A stretch of DNA of 64,000 bases, taken from contig NC_039507.1 in NCBI RefSeq assembly GCF_003672135.1, forward strand, positions 15,430,278 to 15,494,277, read 5' to 3'. Shown piece after piece: positions 1-10,324 of this stretch. Source of the DNA: Ooceraea biroi. Its lineage: Eukaryota; Arthropoda; Insecta; Hymenoptera; Formicidae. A program made the translations under genes and the position numbers. Every line of letters starts with the position of its first letter. The first letter of the stretch is position 1. The notes under the pieces are model-generated. The model was not told the origin of the DNA, did no database searches, and saw nothing but the letters and a program-made list of their open reading frames with translations.

Positions 1-354
1 CAATTTTACTTACGTTCAATGCGTTAATTAAAAAATTAACAATTCCATAAAGTTAAGAAATAAGTAACAAATAATTGATAAAAAGAGATTTTGATTTATA
101 TTTCTGAAATGAATTTGGTTTACTGCTGAACTCATTTTTTGCATATTGCGTTTTGTGATGGGAAAAAGATCAATTATACATGAGTGAAAATCGGTTATAT
201 TTACCGCTGAATTTACGCACGTAAATTTGTTCTCACTTCACATTTTTTCTTTATCACACACAATTGAGACCTATTGATTAAAAATTATTCTTTTTCAATA
301 CGACTTTCGTGTTAATATAAAAAAATAAGAAAATAAAATTTTAGTTATGAGATG

Positions 355-360
355 TTTATT
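355..360 (-). terminator. candidate polyadenylation signal of mle
   Basis: AATAAA on the minus strand, roughly 310 bases after the mle stop codon. In such AT-rich sequence the hexamer also occurs by chance, so this is only a candidate. Confidence 0.35.
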
Positions 361-570
361 ATTTTTGGAAAAACATTCAAGAAACATATAGGTAGGACAA
401 TATACTGCAAATATATTCATGCTTACAGTGTATAGGCAAATATTATATAAAATATCAATTAACTAGAAAAAAAAAAACTCTTCTTGTGTCATAGTACCAG
501 AGTTCTCATAAGAGAGAGACCGAGATTACATATCACATATATCTCCATACATCATATGTTTATAGTATAC

Positions 571-625
571 CATATGTCATATATAATATATTATATATAA
601 TATCATATATAATATATTATATAGA
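571..625. repeat. AT-rich tandem repeat with 26-bp period
   Basis: A block of about 21 bases beginning TCATATATAATATATTATAT occurs at about 577-597 and again at about 603-623. Each copy is nearly self-complementary, so the tract could fold into AT hairpins. It lies in the probable mle 3' UTR. Confidence 0.7.
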
Positions 626-672
626 ATAACTATAATAAACGAACTAATATTAATAAGACAATACAATATTAA

Positions 673-3600
673 TTAGTAACGTCCACGGTATCCACCGCTA
701 CCCCAGTTTCCTCTCCAACCACGTGAGCTGCCCATTCCGTATCCCCTATTATTGTAGCCTCCTCTGTTGTATCCTCCACCGCGATTGCCGAAATTTCTGC
801 CGCTGTAATTACCATCATTCGAAACCGATGGTTCCTGATAATCGTCTCCACGCGACAGTTTCGCGGGTCTATACATGCTGGATTGAAAACCGCTTACGTG
901 GCCCCTCGGTGGACGACGTGACTGAAAACCACCGCCGGTTATCTGCTCCAACTCGTGGCGGCAAGCGTTCATGCTGCACAATGACTTGATCACACTTAGC
1001 ACCTGATAACAAGAACAGAAATAATAGTTCTTATTTTGCTAGCATCAAAAACACATTAATTATTGTTATATTAATTATTATACTTTGGAAGATAATGATA
1101 TTATTTAATGAAATAAAATTTAAAAAGCCGTAATAGACTTTTACTCGAAACTAATTGGCAAAATTAAAAAATTAAATTTCAAATGTAAAATAATAATATA
1201 TTCATGCAATAAACCAAACTGGAAATTTAACTACAATCAAGTTACTAGAGACTTTCTCGTGAATTATTTCAGACTTAGAGCCATACCTTTTCTTCGGTAG
1301 GGCTCAATTCTAAGATCGTTTCCGGGTCCTTGGACGCTCTAATGACGAGACTCTCCAGCGCGGGTCGCAAAGCGACGATGGCTGCTGCGTGTTGCGGATT
1401 CATGTCCAAGTTGATCCAGTTGTCCAGTCGGATTACGTCGTCCACGTATTCCACTTTGCGTGAGCCAAACAACAACAGATGGATGGGAGACACCATGGTC
1501 ATTTGTTTGCAAGACACGGCTCTCGTACGGATCTAGCGGTGAATAAAGAAAATTACACTTAAAGTTATATTTAAAAAAGAAATATTCCAGATATCGATAA
1601 TTGCTTTACCTTCTCGGCGAACACGAAGAACGGAAATGGAAAGTTCTGCTCGAAGTTGCTGCAGTTTACCGACGTCTTATGGATCAACGCTGCTTTCGAC
1701 TCCGTCGTGAGAACCTTTCGCTTTTCCTTATGGTAACACACATTGGGATAGAGGCCCATGCATAACAGTGCAGTGATAGTATCGAGACGTGTGTCTGCGC
1801 CCGCTTGATAATTCAACGGAGTTGGACACAAGGTCTCCTCGGGAAAGCCGGCGCTCTGCAGCAGCGCTTGCAGTTGATTCTGAAAAATTAATAAAGTCAT
1901 TACAAATCATGAAAAATATGATGTCGACAGTGGCACACACAATTCCACTGACCTTAGCTTCCCAGGTTATTCGCAAAGTAGGCATACTGAGATTTTTCGA
2001 CTCGCAAAATGCCTGTTCAGAATATTCGCCACTGGCCCTAGCTTCCTCCCACGTTTGGAACGCGTGCAGCATGGCGACGTGATCGCTGTATCGCGCGCCG
2101 GCGAACCACTTTTGTTGCATGGTCAGTCTTCTCGTGTCGGGGCCCATGTTGTACACCTCAGGGAAGGTGGTACTGTTCGCGGCCATTGTTGAGAGCGCGT
2201 CGCCCACGCGGAACATGCAGCCCAAGATCATCATCTTCCCCAGACGAGGTTCTATCGGCAAGCGTGCCAAGATCTTGCCGAGTGGCGTTAACTCGTCGTT
2301 CTGGTCCAAGCACTTCATCTCTGCAATGAGATCTTTATAAACAAAACGAAATTCTGAAGAAAGATGAAGATGTGGAAAGATATATACCTCTTAATACAAC
2401 TTCCGCTTCGATCACGGCGTCGATGGGAGGCGGCTCGATCGCCTTCGACAAGAATTGCCCGATATTGCCTAATCTTAACAACTTGATGCTCAACGCTAGT
2501 TCATGCAGTGGCGTTCTGAACATTTCAGGCGTCATGTGCTCGTCCATTTTGTTAAATCTTGCTTGCGAGCACAAATGGAAACAAAATCCGGGACGGACAC
2601 GGCCCGCTCTACCCTTCCGCTGTTCCAGATTTGTTTTACTCGCCCAAACAGTCGCGTAATTAGTCATATTGTTATGAGAGGTGAACAGCTTCATTTTAGC
2701 TTTACAGGAATCTATGACGTAGACGACGTCATTAATCGTAATCGAAGTTTCGGCGATGTTCGTAGACAAGATGATCTTCGTAACGGAAGATGGCACTGGA
2801 TCAAAGACTTTACGTTGATCTTCCCTCGGCAGTTGCGAATGTAATGGGATAATACAATAGGATGATCCGCCAAAGATGGAATGCTGCTGCAGATGTTTCA
2901 ACAGTGCGAATATCAAGTTCCAGCCAGGAAGAAAGATCAATACGGCACCCGGAATTGTCTGCTCCTTGACGTATCTCAGCAGTGCCTCTATCAACTCGAA
3001 GCTTATTTCCTTTTCTGTCAGTTGCGCCATGGCGTCCTTCGTTTCAAGAGAATAGTTATTGCCAATGACTTTGTTCAGATTCTCATCGGGTTCTCCGTCT
3101 ATCGGCAGGTCGTCTGACTCCTTGGACTTGCGTTTTCCGGACGCGATCGGTGGGACGAAACGCGTCAACTGTATGCAGTCTTCCAAGAAGTATTGCTGCA
3201 CCGGATACGCTCTACCGGGCACTTCCACTACGGGACACTTGTTGAAGTACTCGCTGAACAGCGTAGTATCAATGGTAGCCGACATGAGAATGATTCTGAG
3301 ATCGGGATACAGGTGAATCATGTCTCGGAGCACTACCATGATAAAATCCGAATTGACGTCTCGCTCGTGGATCTCGTCGACGATAACGTGCGATACGCCT
3401 CTGAGGCCACCTTCCAGCTTCCTCAGCAGCACACCGACGGTGCAGAACATTATGCTGGCGTACGGTCTCGGCAAGCACGACTCGAATCTCACGGAATAGC
3501 CGACCGACTGTCCCAAATTCTCGCATCTCTCGACGGCGACTCTGTCGGCTACCGATACGGCCGAGATTCTTCGAGGTTGAGTGACGACGATGCTGCAGTA

Positions 3601-6600
3601 CGCGCCCTGGCCCGACGCGATGTAGTCGTCCAAAATGAACTGGCATACTTGTGTAGTTTTGCCACACCCCGTGTTCCCACGTATAATGATGATCGGATTA
3701 TCGTTGATGGCGTTCATGATCTCATTCCTCTTCGCGAAAACAGGCAAGTTGGATCTCTCCTTTACGCTCGTCTGCAAACTGGAATCTTGCTGCACCTTCT
3801 CTCGCTGCTCGTTCATCATGTCCTCGGAGAGCTGATCCAAGGATATCGTCGCCAATGGTCCCTCGTCGATATTGCATCCCGTCCAGGGATTCCAGTTTGG
3901 CTGAGGTGGTGACCAACTCACGACACCGGCAGGTTGCGGCACGGAGGATATAAAGTCGTCCAACACTTGATTCGTCAATAAAGACACGCCCATACTTGCA
4001 CCATTTTCCTCTTTCATCGCAGGTGATGACTATATAATGAGTGAAATATTTGTTTTAATTACATAATCAATTAGATATATTATATATAAATGTATTAAGC
4101 ACAAAACTACTTGCCTTATCAATTCTATTACTAGCTGAAGTAACATCAATTGGCTTTATATTCAAACTTATTAAAACTTCCTGCACTTGATTTTCCAATT
4201 CTGGTGAAATTTTAACAGGGTAAGATTTCAACTGTTCGGTATCTTTATTTTTTTTCAATGTACCGCTAAACGCTTCGATAACACCCAAATGATACAGTTG
4301 GCGAACAATCGATAAAGCACAGCTCTTTGAGGCTGTCTGTTTATTTGATCCAGTTTCGCGTCCAGTTATACCTAAAACACATGTTCATTACAGAATTCTA
4401 ATGTCAACAATATTTCCCATATATTATTGGGTTGGCCAAAAAGTAATTGCGTTTTTTTTTTATATAAATAAAAGGCGAATTTTTCATGGGAAACAAAAAC
4501 TTTATTAAACAATATATTGTCCATTTTGTTTGATTATCTTTTGCCATTTTTCAGGCAACTTCATGATTCCGCGCTCAAAAAAGTTCTTATCTTTTTCAGC
4601 AAAAAACAATTCCAAGAACGATTTCATATTCTCATCAGCAGTCAAGGTTTTACCATTCAAGGCGTTTTGCAAAGAACGAAACAAATGGTAATCTGATGGT
4701 GCCAGGTCTGGCGAATATGGTGGATGTGGTAACATCATGGTAACACATCCCATCCAAGCTGCAACAATTTTTCACGAGTGACCAAACTTGTACGTGGTCT
4801 AGCGTTATCATGGTGAAACACAACACCTTTGCGATTCACCAATTCTCGACGTTTTACGTCTGAATGAATGGTTTGATTCCTTGCAAGCAGCTCAAAATAC
4901 ACAGTCCCACCAGACTGACAGCATAATCTTTCTTTGGTGAATATCTGCTTTTCAAGTGCTTTCAGCAGGTTCATCACGATCTTTTTCGTTTGACGTTGTT
5001 GTAGACGATCCATTTTTCGTCGCCTGTTATCATACGTTTCAAAAATCGATCATTTTCCTCACGTTTCAAAAGAGAATTGCAGATGTCAATACGCTTAGTG
5101 AGATGAATTTCTTTCAGCTCATGTGCTACCCAAATATCGATGTATCCAAGTCGTTTTAAATGGTTTTCAACACTCGATTTCGATATGTTAAGATTCTCAG
5201 CAATCTCTCGTGTCGTTAAACGCCGATTCGAATCGATCAGTGCCTTTAGTTTGTCATCATCAATTTCGATTGGCCTTCCTGAGCGTGGTGCATCTTTCAC
5301 ATTAAAATCTCCAGATCGAAATTTAGTAAAGCAATTTTGACACTGCCGCAGTTTTAAAGCATCTTCGCCATATACATCAGATAACTTTGTATGAGCTTGC
5401 ACAGCGTTTTTCCCTTTTCGGAAGTAATAAAACAAAATATGACGAAAATGTTCTTTTTGATTTTCCATTTTGAAATCGACGGCAAAGAAACAATTGTTAA
5501 CGAAATCGTGTACTTTCTTTTTGTAAAACAAGCTTGAACTGTGAGTTGTTAACCTACATAATGAATTTGCGGTTTAGAATGAAGTTAGTTACATTTCAAG
5601 ACATGTATGTCCATCTATTGGAAAAAAACGCAATTACTTTTTGGCCAACCCAATATTTTCTCACAAGTTATATACTTTAGTAAGTAAAAGATTACGTACA
5701 TCGCCCAAGTTGTTTGACATAAAAGGACATCTCTGCCATAAAACTCCTGTGAAACATTATTTTTATTATAAAAAATCTATAACAAAATGTGGTATGCATT
5801 ATCAGGACAATTAATAATTAAGGGAATAAATGTGAAAGAAAATATGCACATTTGAGGCAAATGTACATTGTGAAGCTTATTCCCTCAATTAATTGCGACA
5901 AGTAACAACTCACCATTTGGAGATATCATAGATGACCAGATTGGAGTGCACTGATAGTAGTTTGTGTAGTCGCACCAAAACCATTATTAAATCATTTTAA
6001 TAAAAGTTTTGGTTTAATCTCATCTGTTATCTGTGCACAAGAGAGTTGATAGACCGCTCTCTTGCACCAGCTTTAGATGTAAGCAACCAACGTACTCCAA
6101 AATGGTCTGGTTAAATCTCAAATGGTATACAATCAACAAGTAATTCAGGACAATATGTAGAAACTGAACAAATACATATAACTGCATATTGCAACACCAA
6201 TCCAATGTGCTAAAAAAGGACCATCTCCATTGCATGACCTCATACCTCGTATGATCTGGACCAACCGGGGTATACTTGTAATCAGCGTTAATTTTGTTAG
6301 TTTGCATGAACTGATGAAGTTTCGACTTGGCATTCTCGATCGTCCAATTCCCATGGATGCTGGAGTTCACGTCGACGTCTTCCGCGTCCTCTACTTTCTT
6401 CTGATCAGCTAGCCTGTCCATGTACGTGTAATTACTCTGTCCGTGTTCGTTGTATGGCCTGTATGCTTGGCCAATGTCGTTCGGTCCCATGCCACCCTGG
6501 AACACCGACTTCATTGGCATCGCCTCCATCTTGACACCGTCCTGTGCGACCGAAGGCAGCATCGTGGTATCCTTCGGTACGTCGTTCAAATTCACGTGAT

Positions 6601-6892
6601 TCATGCGAATCAAGTAGTTAACGTAATCTTTGGAGGCGTTCCCCTGCGCGTCCTTCTTGTTCGTCGAATTCCCCACACCGACATAGTCGAATCCGGGTAT
6701 TCGCAATTCGCAGAGGAAACGTTGTCGGTGTTTCGGTCCTACAATATAAAATATAATATAAAACTCCATGCAATATAATCTCACGAAATACGCGTAAAAT
6801 GCACGACTATTACCTGTTGGTCTAACATCGAATTGAGGTTCCTTTCCATTTTTCGCGCACCACTGGTGGAAGAACGATTTTATGTCTCCCAT
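673..6892 (-). CDS. mle: Maleless / DHX9, ATP-dependent RNA helicase A
   Basis: A DExH-box double-stranded RNA helicase of the MLE/DHX9 family, which unwinds structured nuclear RNA; in Drosophila it serves the dosage-compensation complex. Nine minus-strand exons join in phase: 6814-6892, 6246-6738, 5700-5746, 4371-4115, 4029-2388, 2320-1953, 1879-1610, 1532-1287 and 1002-673, giving 1243 aa against about 1270-1290 for the family. Visible in order: dsRBD 1 (residues 1-75); dsRBD 2 (about 165-265, split over exons 2-4); the WNPW-NIDEGPL linker; Walker A GNTGCGKT (about 410); DEIH box (about 510); SAT motif; QRKGRAGRV motif VI; the HA2/OB region; and a short glycine-arginine tail ending GGYRGRY. 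Every helicase motif looks intact. Intron 3 carries a mariner and intron 4 starts with GC. The start is the first ATG, reading MGDIKSFFHQWCAKNGKEPQ, typical of DHX9. Confidence 0.95.
4030..4114 (-). other. GC-AG intron (mle intron 4)
   Basis: On the minus strand exon 4 ends AAG and the intron begins GCAAGT. It ends TATATAG, the only nearby AG, before TCATCACCTGCG. This junction restores the DHX9-like frame in phase 0. The closest GT sites (within GCAAGTAGTT) would put the downstream helicase exon out of frame. AAG|GCAAGT is the known optimal context for GC donors. Confidence 0.8.
4427..4458 (+). repeat. left terminal inverted repeat of the mariner
   Basis: Starts TTGGGTTGGCCAAAAAGTAA, continues ATTGCG-like and ends in a T run. 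It matches the reverse complement of the right end base for base over 32 positions; 25 of these are outside the T run. Confidence 0.95.
4505..5468 (-). pseudogene. mariner transposase, frameshifted and internally deleted
   Basis: The transposase reads in three consecutive frames. 5468 to about 4974 encodes the N-terminus (MENQKEHFRHIL), the helix-turn-helix (LTTREIAENLNISKSSVENH) and the first catalytic aspartate in ITGDEKW. About 5013-4735 holds the second aspartate in VVFHHDNARP. About 4753-4505 holds the third in YSPDLAPSD. The spacing of the last two fits the mariner D,D34D signature, although the frame breaks between them. The segment following the first catalytic block is shortened compared with the family. 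Each catalytic residue survives but no single frame joins them, so this copy cannot make an active transposase. Confidence 0.9.
5622..5653 (-). repeat. right terminal inverted repeat of the mariner
   Basis: Reverse complement of the left end, ending GGCCAACCCAA next to the TA duplication at 5654-5655. No mismatch to the left repeat over 32 bases. Confidence 0.95.
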
Positions 6893-8404
6893 TTTCGATT
6901 TTCGTCAATTCCTTTTTTTTCAATATTATATATATTCGATATAGAATGTTTTTATGTAGACTATGAAAGAACTAGTACATCTCGACCTTAGAAAGTACGA
7001 ATGCAATGTTACTCGTATACATCACCAGTACGAAACACAATACGTTAACTCTTAACCTAACCTAACCTGAGTTTTTCTTAAAGCTTGCGCAGATACGCTA
7101 GAGTGCGTATACATGTACATATACCCTTTTCTTAATTGGTCTATTTTTTATAGCTGCACTGAACTAGTGCAATACGTTAAACATTAAATTATTTTACCGA
7201 CAATAAACAAATATTAGGTGTAATACAAATATATACAAATATACAAAAATTTATAAAATACGTTATTATTATTCATCTATATCGGTATATAAATATTTAA
7301 TTTTCCCTTATTTTCCTATTATAATACATTGCTGTTATAAGGGCGAAACAATCTCGATCTCTTTCTCAAAGAACTCTACTTATTTGAATCAACAAATTAC
7401 GCTAAGGCAATTGCGTTAAATATTTATTTCAAAACTATCTCATTATTTATACATCACAAGTGTACAGTTAGTATCGTTTTACAAAAGTTTTTAATGAAAT
7501 ATTAACCAAGCAAGTATTATCTATATTACTAATTAGAATTGTCTACATATAAAATATGGAAAACGCTTTTTATCTCATTTCTCCTTTTTTTCATATAATC
7601 TCTGATATAACTATAAATGCGAATTTTTGTTAAACAGTGCATATATTTTATCTTGCTTAATAACTATTCTACTGGTGCTAAGATAAATAATATGATATAC
7701 AATAAGATAGACTTTTTGTGTACCTTTATAAGAAATATTTTCTTGTAATCTTTTTTTCAATTTTTTATATTTAATTTTTATATTCAATTTATTACATTTA
7801 TTACGTTTCAAGATTAAAATATGATTTTATACAGTTTTTTTAAAGGAGTATTTAAATTATAATGCAATGAGCTTATAAAGGTTTTTCACAAGGTACAAAA
7901 GTTATCTCAATTAAGATTATCTTTTAAAGTTTAGAAAAATGTTACTAAGCTAAATTACTAATAGCAAATTACAATGATATGCGGCGATAATTATCATTTA
8001 ATCTACTTAACACAGCTGCATGTCAAAATTGCATGGTAAAATACATTCCTGTTCAGTGAAAGGAAAATTATCGTGAGAAAAAAAGTGAAGAGTACCTTTT
8101 CTTTACCTTTCATAATAAGTACTTATGTTTATTAACAACTGAAAGTTGAGTATGTTGATACAAATTAATCTCGACTGCACATGGCTACATACAAAAGTGT
8201 ATCAATCGCACTTTACGTTACAATTTCACCGAGCAGCAATGTACATCTAATCCCACATTTGTACTGTACCATGTGATAAAAACCTGCAAGGCAAATCTTT
8301 ATAACACGATTAAAGTTAATATTAAATCACTTTCCGTTGTGTCGTTTCTACAAGTAAAAAGAATTTTTGTCATTACGCTAAAAACCTCTGATCTTGTTTC
8401 TCAA
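6893..8404. other. intergenic, AT-rich, between mle and PRC1
   Basis: No supported gene. It should hold the mle promoter and 5' UTR on its left and the PRC1 3' UTR on its right. TTTATT at 8128-8133, about 270 bases past the PRC1 stop, is a possible minus-strand polyadenylation signal. A short telomere-like tract lies at about 7052-7070. Reading frames such as 7611-7811 are lysine/isoleucine-rich AT artefacts. Confidence 0.7.
7052..7070 (-). repeat. short interstitial telomere-like tract (TTAGG-type)
   Basis: AACCTAACCTAACC contains two full CCTAA units plus partial flanking units. TTAGG is the usual insect telomere repeat. The tract sits about 160 bases upstream of the mle start codon. It is too short to show a telomeric origin, and such tracts are scattered through insect genomes. 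Confidence 0.6.
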
Positions 8405-10324
8405 TTAAAAAATGAAGGGTAAGTTGCTTGGGGCGGTCGCTAATTTTGGTGTTTTGACGATTCTAGGACTGTGCGGCGCTTTGCGTGCCGAGACAGGCGT
8501 CGTGGCTGCAGAGAGATGTTTCCTCAACGGTTTCATAGGTGTTCGTACTATCGGTGTTTTGCTGGCCTTGCTGATACTCTTCAGAATCTGATCTGGCAAT
8601 AACGAGCTGTGTAATTCTTCTCTGTCCGTCATGTGGCCTTGGAACTGATTGTACGTCGTATCCGTGATGCTGTTAACAGGCGACACCGATTCTTTCCTTT
8701 TCTGTCCACCTCTGGATGATCTTTTTGGGGTGGCTTTTAAAAGTCTTCCACTCCTCCTTATCTTGGAAGCAGTGACGGTGACGGGCTTACTTTTATCGTT
8801 CTTATTTTTGCGTTTCAGCGAGGAATTGGGAGACGGACTGAATAATTTGCGCTTCGGTGCACTTGCCAGCGGACCTCTGTGAACGCTCAAGTGAGACATT
8901 CCCGGCGTCCGCTTCGAACTGTTTAACATAGGCGACTTCTTAACAGACTTGTCTTTTGCTTCTTTTCTCGCCTTTTTCATTGTCTCCTTCTCGTGATTGA
9001 TATTCTCATAAGACTCTGCTAAGACATTTTCCAATGGTGTGCCATAAATGGTAAACACCCGATTATGTGTAGTTTCATATTCACTTATCAACTGCTTCAA
9101 GTCTGCTTCTATTTTCGGTAATTTCTTCTGAATTACTTTCCGCTCTTTCTCTTCCATTAACAATTGGCCTCCGCGATTGTGATAACGATCGGGATTATTT
9201 TCACGCTGAAGTAACTCCTTTGCTTTCATTAGGATGCTTACACGCTGATCTAAAAGATCAAATATCGCCCGGTTTTCGTTGTAGAATTTGCGTAATCTCT
9301 CCGCTTCTAACTCGTGCAGGATCAGCAGATCTTCAGTGAATGTGTTGGAGTAAAATGGCGCAAATGCGTTTCTCTCCACATCGCAGTACTTGCACAAGTC
9401 CCACAGGTTCATCAATTCAAATCTGACCTGAGTGACGTACTTAAAAATGTTCTCCTTCCTCTTCTCCTTACAACGTTTCATCTCTGTATTGAGTGCATTT
9501 ATAGTACCAGTGTCGTAACCAGAGTGCTTATCAAGGAATAACTGACAAACATTGGAGGGTTCATCAAGATATTTCCATAGTGCCAACAAATCCATTTTTA
9601 CCTTCTCGACGTGGCACTTTGCTTCTTCTATTTGCGTTTTTAGTTTCTCCTTAAGCTCCTTTAGTTTCGTTATATTATTTGAACTGAGCACAAATCCCTC
9701 AGGATTGTCATACACCAATTGCTCGAATGACGAACACGGGGACACATCCAGCTCATCTATCATTTTGATTATGGAATGGCGCAGGTCTACGAAAGTATTT
9801 TCCAAGCGTACCTTCTCGGCTTCCTGTTTCTGTAGATACGACTTGAAGCTCTCGAGTTCTTGCTCAGTGGGCAAGACGCTTGTGGAGATGTTTAATTTCT
9901 TGGCGCCAAGTTTCTCGCAAATTTCCTTCTCCTTCGCTAGAAGGTCCATCAGTACCTTCATACGTTCCTTTTTCATGCACTCCAGATTTTGTATGTCTGC
10001 TTGAAGCATTTGCTCTACCTCAGTCAAGGGAATCTGCTCGTAGGTCTTGTGTACCATGTCCAGGTGCAGTTCCGTGTGCAGTGTCGTCGTCTGCTTCAAC
10101 AGGTCCCTTATACTGTCCACCAACAACTGCTCCTTTGTGTGTGACTCACGCACCATCTCGTTCAAGAGGTCCTTTATGTGACTGTGCGCCTGCTCGTAGT
10201 ACATAGTTCGCGTTTCCTTGGTGCAACCTATGCTCTCCCAGGTCTTTTGCAGCTCTTCGAGCGTCTGTTCGAGCTCGACGATCGTTTTTTCGACCATTGG
10301 CTTCCATTCCGGTCGGCCACTCAT
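8405..10324 (-). CDS. feo: PRC1 / Fascetto, antiparallel microtubule bundler
   Basis: A 639-residue protein of the PRC1/Ase1/MAP65 family, which crosslinks antiparallel microtubules in the spindle midzone for cytokinesis. Residues 1-340 are almost entirely coiled coil (dimerisation and rod). The spectrin-like microtubule-binding region carries the family signature NRGGQLLMEEKER at about residues 383-395. The last 170 residues are basic and disordered (KRK clusters suggesting a nuclear signal) with many S/T-P sites (TPKRSS, RTPMKP, HSPRIVKTPK), as expected for CDK control. The whole coding region is one exon, unlike every other large gene here. A good acceptor (CCTTTTTCCAG on the minus strand, near 10349) just before the ATG suggests an intron in the 5' UTR. 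The start MSGRPEWKP is the first ATG after that acceptor. Confidence 0.93.
   Translation of the reverse strand: MSGRPEWKPMVEKTIVELEQTLEELQKTWESIGCTKETRTMYYEQAHSHIKDLLNEMVRESHTKEQLLVDSIRDLLKQTTTLHTELHLDMVHKTYEQIPLTEVEQMLQADIQNLECMKKERMKVLMDLLAKEKEICEKLGAKKLNISTSVLPTEQELESFKSYLQKQEAEKVRLENTFVDLRHSIIKMIDELDVSPCSSFEQLVYDNPEGFVLSSNNITKLKELKEKLKTQIEEAKCHVEKVKMDLLALWKYLDEPSNVCQLFLDKHSGYDTGTINALNTEMKRCKEKRKENIFKYVTQVRFELMNLWDLCKYCDVERNAFAPFYSNTFTEDLLILHELEAERLRKFYNENRAIFDLLDQRVSILMKAKELLQRENNPDRYHNRGGQLLMEEKERKVIQKKLPKIEADLKQLISEYETTHNRVFTIYGTPLENVLAESYENINHEKETMKKARKEAKDKSVKKSPMLNSSKRTPGMSHLSVHRGPLASAPKRKLFSPSPNSSLKRKNKNDKSKPVTVTASKIRRSGRLLKATPKRSSRGGQKRKESVSPVNSITDTTYNQFQGHMTDREELHSSLLPDQILKSISKASKTPIVRTPMKPLRKHLSAATTPVSARKAPHSPRIVKTPKLATAPSNLPFIF

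Larger units (their letters stand above)
1..672 (-). other. 3' flank / probable 3' UTR of mle, AT-rich
   Basis: No coding sequence is visible. The stretch is strongly AT-rich and lies directly after the mle stop codon on the minus strand, so at least part is probably its 3' UTR. TTTATT at 355-360 reads AATAAA on the minus strand and is a candidate polyadenylation signal about 310 bases after the stop. Confidence 0.6.
4427..5653 (-). mobile_element. mariner (Tc1/mariner) element inside mle intron 3
   Basis: A 1227-bp element bounded by perfect 32-bp terminal inverted repeats and flanked by the TA target duplication (4425-4426 and 5654-5655). It lies wholly within the intron between mle exons 3 and 4 and begins about 54 bases upstream of that intron's acceptor. 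Without it the intron would be about 100 bp. The transposase is on the minus strand, the same orientation as mle. The end sequence resembles the TTGGGTTGGC-type termini I associate with the mellifera subfamily; that subfamily call is from memory. The element is slightly short for a mariner (about 1.25-1.3 kb) because of an internal deletion. Confidence 0.95.

Noticed and set aside
3193..3912. 239-residue plus-strand frame antisense to mle
   Set aside because: Mirror of the helicase exon with its conserved motifs; no independent evidence.
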